Of a DNA stretch of 21,244 nucleotides, positions 1 through 8,286 are shown piece after piece; the first letter of the stretch is position 1; each line of letters begins with the position of its first letter. The position numbers were made by a program, and so were the translations under genes. The notes below the pieces were generated by a model, which worked only from the letters and a program-made list of their open reading frames with translations, had not been told where the DNA came from and did no database searches. Source of the DNA: Bacteroidia bacterium (GTDB lineage Bacteria; Bacteroidota; Bacteroidia; Bacteroidales; VadinHA17); NCBI GenBank assembly GCA_026391515.1, contig JAPLEC010000358.1, positions 1 through 21,244 of the forward strand, written 5' to 3'.

Positions 1-1008
1 GATCCGTGCGACTTCTGATTCGGTCTCCTTTGCTCCCTGGATGCTGAACATGTCACCTGTTGTTGTGATCATCATTGCCGGTTTTGGAGCTCTGACAATA
101 AGAAAATCAGGATGATCCAGTCCACGTGATATTATGTTGAAAAGGTTTTGTTCCGCATCCTGAGGACCTATAGTTTGAAGCAGTCTCGTATAATTGGTCA
201 GGTAATTCTCAGGTGCAGTTGCATAAATACGGCCATCAAAGGCAGCGATATAAGCTGATTGTGTTCCTCCTCCGGAACGGCCTGTTATTCCTATCCTGGA
301 TGGATCGACCTCTTTTCTTGTAAGAAGATAATCGACAGCTCTTATCCCGTCCCAGATCATATACCGGGCCTGAGAGCTGCCTGTTAAAAACGCCTGGGCT
401 CCCGGGTAGGAATGTTCACTTGTTGGTCCGCCGATAACTGATTTACCAGTATTTGGATCATAGTATTCCAAACGTTCTCCCTGCCCTACCGGATCGAATG
501 CAAAAACTATAAATCCCTTTTTTACAAGATTCAATATTACGTGCTGATAAACAGGACTTCTGTAACCTTCGACCGAATGTCCGCTGCAATAAATAATTGC
601 AGGTGCTTTTTTGTTTTTCTTCAAGCTTTCCGGAATATATAGAGATGAAGTAACGTAAAATCCTGGTAATGACTCATATATAATATGTTCAACCTTGTAA
701 GTGCCTTTATCAATGGTCCTTACAATTTTTGGATTCAATGGTGTTTTTTCAGGAAAAGGGCCGACAATATCCAGGAGAGTTTTGCGGATAAATTCCTGTC
801 TCTTCTTCCAGCCGGAAATAGTTTGCAATTCAGCCATTCTCTCTTCTCTTTGATCTAAAAGCTTGTAAGCCTGATTAGAAAGATGATGATAAAGGGAGTT
901 GGCTGCATCGGTATATTGCAGCCATTTATCTTTAAGAACAACCAGGTCGTTCTGAGCATTCACATTTAAGCTTAACAGAAGGCTCAGCAGAAGACTCAAT
1001 TTTTTCAT
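1..1008 (-). CDS. Acetylxylan esterase-like alpha/beta hydrolase, secreted (C-terminus beyond window)
   Basis: The reading frame starts with ATG at 1008 and runs open for 336 codons to the window edge, so the C-terminus is missing. Residues 1-19 (MKKLSLLLSLLLSLNVNAQ) are a clean Sec signal peptide. The mature protein has a helical N-terminal segment (about 20-80), then an alpha/beta-hydrolase core. YCSGHS (140-145) lies in the oxyanion-hole region, FDPVGQGE is at 171-178, and the nucleophile elbow GRSGGG is at 243-248 with Ser245. Asp319 in GDMFS is a candidate catalytic Asp; the catalytic His would be off-window. The pattern fits the AXE1/prolyl-oligopeptidase-like esterases of Bacteroidota glycan loci, which usually remove acetyl or other acyl groups from polysaccharides in the periplasm; the substrate is not determinable here. 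It is last in a minus-strand run, separated from the previous gene by 161 bp that contain the 17-bp repeat array, so it may have its own control. Confidence 0.85.
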   Translation of the reverse strand, partial: MKKLSLLLSLLLSLNVNAQNDLVVLKDKWLQYTDAANSLYHHLSNQAYKLLDQREERMAELQTISGWKKRQEFIRKTLLDIVGPFPEKTPLNPKIVRTIDKGTYKVEHIIYESLPGFYVTSSLYIPESLKKNKKAPAIIYCSGHSVEGYRSPVYQHVILNLVKKGFIVFAFDPVGQGERLEYYDPNTGKSVIGGPTSEHSYPGAQAFLTGSSQARYMIWDGIRAVDYLLTRKEVDPSRIGITGRSGGGTQSAYIAAFDGRIYATAPENYLTNYTRLLQTIGPQDAEQNLFNIISRGLDHPDFLIVRAPKPAMMITTTGDMFSIQGAKETESEVARI

Positions 1009-1036
1009 CTAAAAATGATTAAAAGAGTATTAATCA

Positions 1037-1155
1037 CAAATAAGAATTATTATCAAATGAGAATTATTATCAAATAAGAACTATTATCAAATGAGAATCA
1101 TTATTAAATAAGAATAATTCTCAAATGAGAATTATTCTCTTTTAAGAATCATTCT
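1037..1155. repeat. Seven-copy 17-bp tandem repeat with palindromic units
   Basis: Seven consecutive 17-bp units can be aligned by eye: 1037-1053, 1054-1070, 1071-1087, 1088-1104, 1105-1121, 1122-1138 and 1139-1155. The consensus is CAAATRAGAATTATTAT. The sixth base alternates A, G, A, G, A, G, A along the array, implying a 34-bp higher-order period. The last three units end TTCT instead of TTAT. Read across unit borders, each unit gives a 7-1-7 near-palindrome; positions 1058-1072 match the Fur-type consensus TGATAATNATTATCA at 13 of 14 fixed bases. The array occupies most of the gap between the isomerase-like gene and the esterase gene and ends 28 bp before the esterase ATG. It could be an operator array, a variable-number repeat, or a source of mRNA hairpins. 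Confidence 0.9.
1111..1138 (-). other. Perfect 12-bp inverted repeat within the tandem array
   Basis: The arms AGAATAATTCTC (1111-1122) and GAGAATTATTCT (1127-1138) are exact reverse complements separated by AAAT. In the minus-strand transcript this folds into a 12-bp stem with a 4-nt loop, between the isomerase-like stop codon and the esterase start. The stem is AU-rich and the sequence after it on the minus strand (TATTTAA) is only weakly U-rich, so it is not a convincing intrinsic terminator. An mRNA-stabilising or attenuating hairpin, or a protein-binding palindrome, is equally possible. Confidence 0.6.
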
Positions 1156-1169
1156 AAATAAAAAGACTC

Positions 1170-2150
1170 CTATTCAAGAATATTCCTCATGTACTCAATA
1201 CTTATAGCGACTTCCTTTGCAGCATCAGAACCTTCGGGAATTGGGTATTCAAGCTCCACATCGACTTCGATCGGCCATTTTTCTTTCTTCAGAAGCAAAA
1301 GAATATCGGCAATCGGAGTTTCGCCTTTCCCGAACGGCATATTGGCTCCGGCAGGATTGCTTTTCGGACCAGTTTTATCTTTGATATGTATACTGCGTAT
1401 TTTATCGTGATACTTGATAATCACATCATTAGGATGCAAACCTGTTGCTCCGAAATAGTGCCCGGCATCCAGGTTGAGCATATTGGCAGGTGAATATTTA
1501 AAGATAGAGTCGAATGAAAAACCAGGTTCCGCAGGCTGCTGATGAGTATGGTACATTGCCAGGCTATGGTGTTTCTCAGCGAATTTTCCCAGCCGTTGGA
1601 TTGCCATCTCACTGTATTCATCAGTAATACCAATTGTACCTAAAACTTTTGCAGCATCATATGCGTAATCTATTTCTTCATCCGACCATGATGAGGGAGC
1701 AAATTTCAAGATATGAACCTTAATCCCTGCTGTTTTAAATTTCTTGCGCATATCCTCGTATCTCGACATTGGCAGTGATAGACGCCATTGTTTCTGCTTC
1801 TCTTTTAATTCTTGCTGAGCTTTAGTAAAATCGGCCTTCTCCTGCTCGGTCATCTGTCCCCTTGGCCTCTCAGGTGGCTGAGGTAATCCAAGGTCCTCCT
1901 CTGCAACGCTTCTTAATTCAATGGAATTAATACCTGCTAACAGAAGGTACTGGATCACATCATCTACCTTATGAGGCATACCTCGATAGCTATAGGTGGT
2001 GCACCCAAGCTGGACTCCGCAGACTTTCGAATTCGGCTTTTTTCTTTTAGGTACAGATGTGAATGAAAAATTTACCGGAACAATTGCAACTGCTGCCGCA
2101 GCAGCTGCTGCCCCTAAAAATTTTCTTCTTGAAATTGATGAGTTTTTCAT
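1170..2150 (-). CDS. Tat-exported sugar phosphate isomerase/epimerase-like TIM-barrel protein
   Basis: A 326-residue protein. The N-terminus has a twin-arginine motif (SRRKFLG, 7-13) followed by an alanine-rich hydrophobic stretch, a typical Tat signal. The rest matches the AP-endonuclease-2/xylose-isomerase-like barrel. Candidate metal ligands are Glu178 (in TDE), His201/His203 (YHTH), Asp228 (LDAGH), His255 (SIHIKD) and Glu299 (DVELE). The insert at about 88-125 is charged and probably a helical excursion. Exported members of this family in Bacteroidota sit beside oxidoreductases, and some are reported to act in 3-keto-sugar lyase/isomerase chemistry; that is a family analogy, not shown here. 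The Tat signal fits a cofactor- or metal-loaded enzyme folded before export. It lies 42 bp downstream of the NagA-like gene and is probably co-transcribed with it. Confidence 0.82.
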   Translation of the reverse strand: MKNSSISRRKFLGAAAAAAAVAIVPVNFSFTSVPKRKKPNSKVCGVQLGCTTYSYRGMPHKVDDVIQYLLLAGINSIELRSVAEEDLGLPQPPERPRGQMTEQEKADFTKAQQELKEKQKQWRLSLPMSRYEDMRKKFKTAGIKVHILKFAPSSWSDEEIDYAYDAAKVLGTIGITDEYSEMAIQRLGKFAEKHHSLAMYHTHQQPAEPGFSFDSIFKYSPANMLNLDAGHYFGATGLHPNDVIIKYHDKIRSIHIKDKTGPKSNPAGANMPFGKGETPIADILLLLKKEKWPIEVDVELEYPIPEGSDAAKEVAISIEYMRNILE

Positions 2151-2192
2151 ATCAATATAATTTAAGAATATTATAAATAAACCTAAAGTTAG

Positions 2193-3479
2193 TCACTTTT
2201 TGAATAAATCCTTGTTTTCATAAACAAGCTTTCCATTCACATACGTATTTATTATAACTAATTGATTATCAACTATTTGAAATAATATAATATCAGCTCT
2301 CTTACCGACTTCAAGTACACCACGGTCATCGAGATGGTAAAGCCTGGCAGGATTAGTGGTCACCATCCTGAAAGCCTCTTCCATAGAACATCCCGTGACC
2401 TTCATAACATTTGCAACTCCTTTTTTGAGGGGCGATGCGGAGCCGGCAAGTACACCCTGAGCAGGGTACCTGAGCATGCCTTCCGTAGTGAGCTCAATTG
2501 TATCTCCTTCACTATTCAGGTATTTTCCCGGAGGCAACGATGAGTAACTTGTAACATCAGAAGTTATAATAGTCTTATCAGTACCTTTGACTTTGTAAAA
2601 AACACGGATCTCTTCCGGATTAAGATGAAACCCATCGACAATTATGCTGATCATCAGACGGTCGTCTGCAAGCTGTGGCCAGAGCGGATTGATATGACGG
2701 TTGATCATATTGGCACACCCGTTGCCAAAATGTGTAGCAATGACAGCTCCCCTGTTTACTGCTTCATTTACAATATCAGTGGTGGCATTATGATGACCTA
2801 AGCCTACAATAATACCTGCTTCTTTACATTTAGAAATGAATTCCATTGCTCCTTCTGTTTCCGGGGCAATAGTGACCTCGAGGATATTATTTCCCGAAGC
2901 TTTGTTAAGCTCCTGAAACTCATTCCAGTCAGGTTTGCGAACATATCTCAGAGGATGAGCTCCTCTGAAGCCGTCAAGGGGTGAAATAAAAGGTCCTTCG
3001 AGATGAAATCCGGCAATAGATCCGAGTAATTCCGGATTATTTTTTTCTCTGCCAAGTATGGTGAAATTCTTTTTGAGGACTTCATTGCTGCTTGTGGTAA
3101 GTGTTGGAATATAAGTAGTTACACCATCTTTCCATAGAGCTTCTGTAGCTTTCCTGACACCCTCTGATGTCAATTCTCCTCCAAGGAAAGTAAAAGATAC
3201 ACCAGCATATCCATTTACCTGGTTATCGATCATGCCAGGTGCAACAAAGTAATTCTGCGTTCCCTTCAGCATCTTGCTTACTCTTTTTATACCGGCAATT
3301 TTCCCATCTTTAATTGTGATTGTAACCGGCTTTTTATCAGTATATAATAAACCGGTAATTGTTTGCTGGGAGAAGGATTTTGCTGAATATAGCAGAAACA
3401 GAGATAGCAGAAATATCGTGCTATAAAAGATTTTTTGTCTTTTACTTAACGTCTGTATTATCTTTTTACTATTCATCAT
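2193..3479 (-). CDS. nagA: NagA-like N-acetylglucosamine-6-phosphate deacetylase family amidohydrolase with signal peptide
   Basis: 428 residues. The core has all landmarks of NagA: PGMIDNQVNG (81-90, cf. PGFIDVQLNG in E. coli), HLEGPF with Glu161, GHHNA (228-232), THFGNG with His250, VDGFH (291-295) and the catalytic Asp308 in ITSD. An arginine (261) lies eleven residues after the metal His, where E. coli NagA has its phosphate-contacting Arg227. Typical NagA hydrolyses the acetamide of GlcNAc-6-P in the cytoplasm. This copy instead starts with a basic segment, a hydrophobic stretch (about 18-33) and SFSQQ, which looks like a Sec signal peptide. The protein is therefore probably periplasmic, and its real substrate may differ from GlcNAc-6-P. 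It starts 11 bp after the bicupin stop, indicating co-transcription. The gene symbol indicates the family only. Confidence 0.85.
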   Translation of the reverse strand: MMNSKKIIQTLSKRQKIFYSTIFLLSLFLLYSAKSFSQQTITGLLYTDKKPVTITIKDGKIAGIKRVSKMLKGTQNYFVAPGMIDNQVNGYAGVSFTFLGGELTSEGVRKATEALWKDGVTTYIPTLTTSSNEVLKKNFTILGREKNNPELLGSIAGFHLEGPFISPLDGFRGAHPLRYVRKPDWNEFQELNKASGNNILEVTIAPETEGAMEFISKCKEAGIIVGLGHHNATTDIVNEAVNRGAVIATHFGNGCANMINRHINPLWPQLADDRLMISIIVDGFHLNPEEIRVFYKVKGTDKTIITSDVTSYSSLPPGKYLNSEGDTIELTTEGMLRYPAQGVLAGSASPLKKGVANVMKVTGCSMEEAFRMVTTNPARLYHLDDRGVLEVGKRADIILFQIVDNQLVIINTYVNGKLVYENKDLFKK

Positions 3480-3490
3480 TAATTTTCAAT

Positions 3491-4264
3491 TTAATCAGAT
3501 GTATATGTAAGCCACCGTATTGCATAATATTCACATTGCCCTTCGCCTGCATTGCGAATTCCATGATCATCATCATTTGTCAGGAATATCACCGATCCGG
3601 GGCCGCACTGGTATAGTTTGCCATTGATAGATTCTTCTACTTTTCCGAATCGCACAAGGATAATCTCTTCATCAGGATGTGTATGTGAATTATGACTCGG
3701 CAGCCCTTCTTTAAGAGTAGTTGTATGCATTTCAAGCTCTTTCAGCATCGATGTCGGCTGTCTCATTATATCGCGTCTGCCTCCGTTGGCATTTGGTTTG
3801 AATTCGATGTCGCGCCATTCTTTCATGACCGGTTCAACCTTTTTGATGGTTTGAGGCATTGCTTCTGTCTGCCTTGGTCTGAACTGAAATGAGTAGTAAG
3901 TCAGATCGTTTTTGGCACCGTTCTGTATTTTTATTTCATCGCCCTGTGAAGCTACAACTACACTCCCTTCATTAAATCTTTCGGATTTATCATTAACTGA
4001 AATGACTGCCATACCTTCTTTGATAATGATAAGCTCATCAATACCTTTCTTTATTTTGTATTTGTTAAAACCATAACCACCGGCTAATGTAACAGCTTTT
4101 ATTTCAAACATTTCCAGAGATCTGGTTGGTCCTTTTAATATTTGTTTGGTATTCTTTCCCTGAAGTTTTTCCCATTCATATACACCGGAATTAATTAATT
4201 GGGCAACAGAGTCTGTGGTACACATCATTAAAACTGATAAAAACATAAAATGGAGCTGCTTCAT
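3491..4264 (-). CDS. Exported bicupin protein
   Basis: I chose the ATG at 4264, giving 257 residues, because it begins a good signal peptide (MKQLHFMFLSVLMMC..SVAQ). The longer open frame to 4351 would overlap the end of the upstream gene and places a non-conserved stretch before the signal. Two cupin barrels are visible. The first (about 55-128) has no metal-binding histidine cluster. The second (about 175-250) has HNSHTH (191-196), Glu199/Glu200 and His234, the usual metal-binding set. The enzymatic role is unknown; cupins near glycan enzymes can be sugar isomerases, lyases, dioxygenases or sugar-binding proteins. It starts 59 bp after the lyase-like gene and ends 11 bp before the NagA-like gene, so it belongs to the block C transcription unit. 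Confidence 0.78.
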   Translation of the reverse strand: MKQLHFMFLSVLMMCTTDSVAQLINSGVYEWEKLQGKNTKQILKGPTRSLEMFEIKAVTLAGGYGFNKYKIKKGIDELIIIKEGMAVISVNDKSERFNEGSVVVASQGDEIKIQNGAKNDLTYYSFQFRPRQTEAMPQTIKKVEPVMKEWRDIEFKPNANGGRRDIMRQPTSMLKELEMHTTTLKEGLPSHNSHTHPDEEIILVRFGKVEESINGKLYQCGPGSVIFLTNDDDHGIRNAGEGQCEYYAIRWLTYTSD

Positions 4265-4323
4265 AATAAACCAGATTAGTTTCAAAGAAGGGGATGAAAT
4301 AAAGAATAAAAATAAATAATTTT

Positions 4324-5412
4324 CTAATGATCTGTCAGGACATAGGCCCAACCTGCATTTTTACCATGTTTCCACAGGTTTTCAGGTTCAGATGTCTCTT
4401 TTGCAAAATCTGTACCATACACCGAATCTATAAATGGCAGCATCCAGACATCATCTCCGGTTGCAGCCCAATTACTTCCTGGTTCGTTGTATTTTGTCTT
4501 CCAGTCAATTTCCAGAATTTTAACAGCCCGTAAAATGGCTTTATCCCCTATTTCCCATATCGATAACTCCGGATCATATCTTTCCAGAATTCTTGCACCT
4601 GAAATAATCCCCTGTAATGCTTCCCAGTGGTATGATGTAACAGCTTTCGGTGGGGGATTGCTGAAGGATCCATTTCGTCGCATATCATCAGGCATGATTC
4701 CATCAATATTAATACCTTCTTTAACTGACCCTGCAGGATTTATTAACCGCAGGTTTTCCGGATCTGCATGCCATGAAATATCACTGCCATAAGTTGCCCC
4801 TGGATTTGGTCCTGTAACCATCTGAACCCAATAGTTCCTTATTCTTTGGAGTTTAGTCCTGTCTCCAAGATATGCATAAACTGCACACAGGGTGCCATAT
4901 GCCTGTGTTCCCCAGTTATTTGCCCGCCTGTAAAAAACTTCCTCAATAGTATTATTATGATTTTCCGGATCTCTGTAGACTTCAACCATGTTCCTGAACC
5001 ACTCTTCAGTCTGCTGGTTATGATATCCGATGAGATCAGCTGCCAGAGCATACGCTCCTGTATTCCGGCACCAGGTTAAAATACCGTTAGAGTCAAATCC
5101 CGGATTACCATTTGAAACATTGTACTCGAGAGCAGAAATAACTTTTTCTCTGTACAAATTATTACCTGTTCGGTTGTAAACAATGGCAGCAGCCAGGCAA
5201 TTTACGTCGTCGTTACTGTTATTATTATTTATAACCGGTCTTGAAAAATCAGTATTTGCAGCTTCAAGAACGGCTTCCCATGCCTGACCAGCAACAGGGT
5301 TTTTCTTTAACTCGGCTTCAGAACTCCACAAGCCTTTCTGTGCATTTGCAGATTGGGATATAATGCCTATAAATAATATTAATGATACTGTTTTAAAGGA
5401 TTTCAGGATCAT
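4324..5412 (-). CDS. Alginate-lyase-like (PL5/PL38-type) alpha/alpha-toroid protein, secreted
   Basis: 362 residues with a Sec signal peptide ending SANAQ (21-25). The chain is mostly helical, as in the (alpha/alpha)6 toroid of alginate lyases. Visible motifs are RRANNWGTQ (162-170), comparable to the NNH/NNW site of the alginate_lyase family, DGIMPDDMRR (237-246) and SYHWEA (260-265), whose Tyr261-His262 pair could supply the catalytic base and acid. The expected reaction is beta-elimination of a uronic-acid-containing polysaccharide in the periplasm. The family assignment rests on these short motifs and overall character, so an unassigned toroid glycosidase is a real alternative. It lies 87 bp after the beta-mannosidase gene and 59 bp before the bicupin. 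The length is normal for single-domain members of this group. Confidence 0.6.
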   Translation of the reverse strand: MILKSFKTVSLILFIGIISQSANAQKGLWSSEAELKKNPVAGQAWEAVLEAANTDFSRPVINNNNSNDDVNCLAAAIVYNRTGNNLYREKVISALEYNVSNGNPGFDSNGILTWCRNTGAYALAADLIGYHNQQTEEWFRNMVEVYRDPENHNNTIEEVFYRRANNWGTQAYGTLCAVYAYLGDRTKLQRIRNYWVQMVTGPNPGATYGSDISWHADPENLRLINPAGSVKEGINIDGIMPDDMRRNGSFSNPPPKAVTSYHWEALQGIISGARILERYDPELSIWEIGDKAILRAVKILEIDWKTKYNEPGSNWAATGDDVWMLPFIDSVYGTDFAKETSEPENLWKHGKNAGWAYVLTDH

Positions 5413-5474
5413 GAAAAAGAATTCGATTAATTCAGAAAAGTAAATAAAAATCTTAAATTACAGTTTTTAATTCA

Positions 5475-5496
5475 GGAAAAATAAACATGGTTTATT
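5475..5496 (-). terminator. Weak hairpin plus short T run after the beta-mannosidase gene
   Basis: On the minus strand AATAAAC-CAT-GTTTATT (5496-5480) forms a 7-bp stem with a 3-nt loop only a few bases after the beta-mannosidase stop at 5500, followed by TTT. The stem holds a single G-C pair, so termination would be weak. It could allow partial read-through into the lyase-like gene. Confidence 0.25.
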
Positions 5497-5499
5497 GTC

Positions 5500-8286
5500 T
5501 TAATTATCAGTCAGATCCCTAAGAGTCGAGTATGTGTCAATCAGGCTTTTAACATAAAAATGTTTATTGAATTCCTTTTCAGGTAATTCTGACGAAAGAA
5601 CATAAACTATTTTTCTTTCTCCCGGGATCAGGTGAAAGAAATTGTCAGAGAACTTTGCATAGCTGTGTTCTAACCCAAGTTCGACATAAGCAGCAAAGCG
5701 ATCTGCACTCAGGACTATTTTCTTTTTGCCATTCTCAGATGCGATTGTGTACTTAATTTTGGGATCCTCCAGTCTCCAGTATTTTGGTGGAACAAAAAAG
5801 ATTACGTTTGACGAAAGCAGACTGTCACCCTGAATTAATTTTAATGAAAGGAAAAGTCTCTCCCTGTTTCTGTAGCTTTCCTTTCTGTAAGTAGATAATT
5901 CAGGATTCTCTCTGACAACCTCCGAAAGATTCAGCTTTTCAAGGATTACACTTTTAAAAGGAGGAATAATAACATCAACTGACCCTTTTTTCAAGTCTTT
6001 TCCATCAAAGCCTGAAACTGTCCATTCGAGTTTGCAAGGTTCTTCCGTTAACAGATCGCTTGACCCATAAACTATTACAGAATCATTTTCGACAACTCCA
6101 CTAACCAGTACCGGACTGAAGAATCTTTTTACCATATAATGCAGTGCCTTCCATCTTCCATAATAATCAATACTGCTTGAAGATATTACAGGCCAGTTAT
6201 CATCGAGCTGCCAGTAGAGGGCACCTGTTGATTTCGGGAAGTTACGGCGAAGTGCCTCGCACCCCATTTTCATACCTTCTCCCTGCAAAATCTGAGAAAC
6301 TGTGATCCGGTTATCCATTCCGGCAGGCAGACGAAACATTTCTGCCATATTAGTAGCGATGCGTACATTTCCCTGATTCTGATCAGGTTTTCTTCCAACA
6401 AGATTATGATGATCCAATATTGCAGATGGGAAAAAACGGTCTTCAGGGGCAGTGAATGCACGGACTGTCTCGGGATGCGGCAAGGAGAGGTAGCCGAATT
6501 CAGATACAAAGCGGTAATTTCCCATTTCAGAAAAAGCACTAAAACGCTTTTCTCCGCTCCACACCTTATAGGTATGAACAGTTCCTGAAGAAGTTTCCCA
6601 GTCAGGATGTTTTTGTTCACGATCGAGCGGATGATATGGGCTGCTCGGGAAATACCGACGGTCCGGGTCATATAATGCTGCAGTTTCAAGAATCACTTCA
6701 TAGAATATCTTATCAAAATCTGCCCATGTGGTTGTGGGAAAATTCTTAAGCCAGTTTTGGCCGCCTGCCATGTTGTACTCTGACTCGTTATTGCCACACC
6801 AGACAGCAATTGATGGATGATGGCGCAGGCGAAGAACTACATTCCGGATCTCTTCCCTTACATTTTCAAGATAAGAATCTACAGCAAGATAAGGTCCTGA
6901 AGCAAACATAAAATCATGCCAGATCATTATGCCGTTTTCATCACAGAAATCATAAAAAACATCAGGTTCATAAAGCCCTCCTCCCCAGAGCCTAATCATA
7001 TTCATATTTGCCTCCACGCAGGAACCAAGCAGTTCTTTATACCTGGCTTCAGTTAACCTGTCAGGAAAAGCATCTGCCGGGACCCAGTTAACTCCTTTGC
7101 AGAATATCGGCTTGCCATTTACCAGAAATCCAAATGTCAGTCCGCGTTCATCTTTTTCCTCTTTCACTGTAATTGTACGTAAACCTATTCTTAATACCCT
7201 GGAATTGACCAGTTTCTCTTTATCAAATAATTCAGCTTTTACTGTGTACAATGGGTGCTTACCCCAGCCGTTAGGCCACCAGAGTTTTGGATCAGGTATG
7301 ATGACCTCACCTGAGGCGATTGAATTAACAACCGGGAGGCTTTTTGAGATTATAGTATTCCCCTCCAGAGAGACGACAATATTCACATTCAAATTTGCCG
7401 GACGATAAGATTCAATATCGGTCTTTATTGACAATTTTGCTTCCGAAGGATTGGTAAGATCCTGCCGTACAGCTAATTCCAGAATCCTCCCTGTGTCATA
7501 GGCCACGACCCGAATTGGCCGCCAGATACCGCATGAAAGCAGTCTGATGCCCCAGTCCCAGCCAAAATCAGAGGCTTCCTTGCGGGAAAAGAACAATAAT
7601 CCTTTTAGTCCGTCGGTTGTGGCATTTTCCCCTCGGTTCCATGTTACACGCGGGTCAGATTCAGCCATCTGCCTGTTCCAGTCAAGAACAGAATGGAACA
7701 ATACCCTTATAATGTTTGCTCCCGGTTGCAGATATTTCTTTATTTCAAACTTATTCTCAATGAACATGTTTTTTGTCTTAGCAACCAGAGTATCATTCAG
7801 ATACACCTCACATATCACATCCAAACCGCGGCAATCAAGTAGAATATTTTCATGATTAAGGAAGGCAGGATCAACATTGAAGGTACGTTGATACTCCCAT
7901 TCTTTCTTTTCGACCCACTGGGCATCAAATTCATTATCGCGATAGAATGGATCTTTTATTTTCCCTGCTCTTAACAGGTCACTCTGGACAATTCCCGGAA
8001 CTCTTGCCTCCATCCATTCATCCTGGTCGGTTGATCTGAACTGCCATCTTCCATTCAGATCAATAGAGTCTGTAAAACCAGCTCCGTCCCCGATTTGTGA
8101 AAAAGCGGCAACCGATGAATTTGAATCTGTCATTATTGGACTGACAGGATTAGTATTACAACTGCTCCCAATCAACAGGATTGACAGATATAAACTTAAA
8201 ATAAAGGTCGAACACCTCGTAATTCCTGAAAAAAAACAGTAAAAAACCTGAATATTTCCGAAGATTCTTTTTTTGATTGAATACAT
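5500..8286 (-). CDS. Beta-mannosidase-type glycoside hydrolase, GH2, probable lipoprotein
   Basis: I place the start at ATG 8286 (928 residues). The longer frame to 8397 would run into the coding sequence of the divergent gene. The N-terminus has a long hydrophobic segment followed by GSSC, so Cys43 may be lipidated, though the lipobox is not canonical. The domain order is GH2: jelly-roll sugar-binding domain (from DLNGRWQF, about 77), immunoglobulin-like sandwich (about 265-380), a TIM barrel (from GKPIFCKGVNW) and C-terminal sandwich domains. The acid/base is Glu501 in WCGNNE and the nucleophile Glu596 in VSEFG. The GALYWQLDDNWP segment is typical of beta-mannosidases rather than beta-galactosidases. 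It should release beta-linked mannose, or a related sugar, from glycans at the outer or inner membrane. It is the first gene of block C, with a divergent neighbour 56 bp away. Confidence 0.9.
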   Translation of the reverse strand: MYSIKKRIFGNIQVFYCFFSGITRCSTFILSLYLSILLIGSSCNTNPVSPIMTDSNSSVAAFSQIGDGAGFTDSIDLNGRWQFRSTDQDEWMEARVPGIVQSDLLRAGKIKDPFYRDNEFDAQWVEKKEWEYQRTFNVDPAFLNHENILLDCRGLDVICEVYLNDTLVAKTKNMFIENKFEIKKYLQPGANIIRVLFHSVLDWNRQMAESDPRVTWNRGENATTDGLKGLLFFSRKEASDFGWDWGIRLLSCGIWRPIRVVAYDTGRILELAVRQDLTNPSEAKLSIKTDIESYRPANLNVNIVVSLEGNTIISKSLPVVNSIASGEVIIPDPKLWWPNGWGKHPLYTVKAELFDKEKLVNSRVLRIGLRTITVKEEKDERGLTFGFLVNGKPIFCKGVNWVPADAFPDRLTEARYKELLGSCVEANMNMIRLWGGGLYEPDVFYDFCDENGIMIWHDFMFASGPYLAVDSYLENVREEIRNVVLRLRHHPSIAVWCGNNESEYNMAGGQNWLKNFPTTTWADFDKIFYEVILETAALYDPDRRYFPSSPYHPLDREQKHPDWETSSGTVHTYKVWSGEKRFSAFSEMGNYRFVSEFGYLSLPHPETVRAFTAPEDRFFPSAILDHHNLVGRKPDQNQGNVRIATNMAEMFRLPAGMDNRITVSQILQGEGMKMGCEALRRNFPKSTGALYWQLDDNWPVISSSSIDYYGRWKALHYMVKRFFSPVLVSGVVENDSVIVYGSSDLLTEEPCKLEWTVSGFDGKDLKKGSVDVIIPPFKSVILEKLNLSEVVRENPELSTYRKESYRNRERLFLSLKLIQGDSLLSSNVIFFVPPKYWRLEDPKIKYTIASENGKKKIVLSADRFAAYVELGLEHSYAKFSDNFFHLIPGERKIVYVLSSELPEKEFNKHFYVKSLIDTYSTLRDLTDN

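Noticed and set aside
1037..1155. CRISPR array
   Set aside because: Units are 17 bp and directly abutting with no unique spacers; this is a tandem repeat.
2085..2115. GC-rich trinucleotide-like run in the isomerase-like gene
   Set aside because: It encodes the alanine stretch of the Tat signal peptide; mixed GCN codons show it is not a slipping microsatellite.
4265..4351. 29-codon upstream extension of the bicupin frame
   Set aside because: It overlaps the end of the lyase-like gene and places sequence ahead of a good signal peptide that begins at 4264.
7097..7408. Plus-strand open frame of about 100 codons inside the beta-mannosidase gene, and similar antisense frames elsewhere
   Set aside because: They lie opposite strongly conserved glycosidase sequence, and their translations show no domain, signal or family motif.
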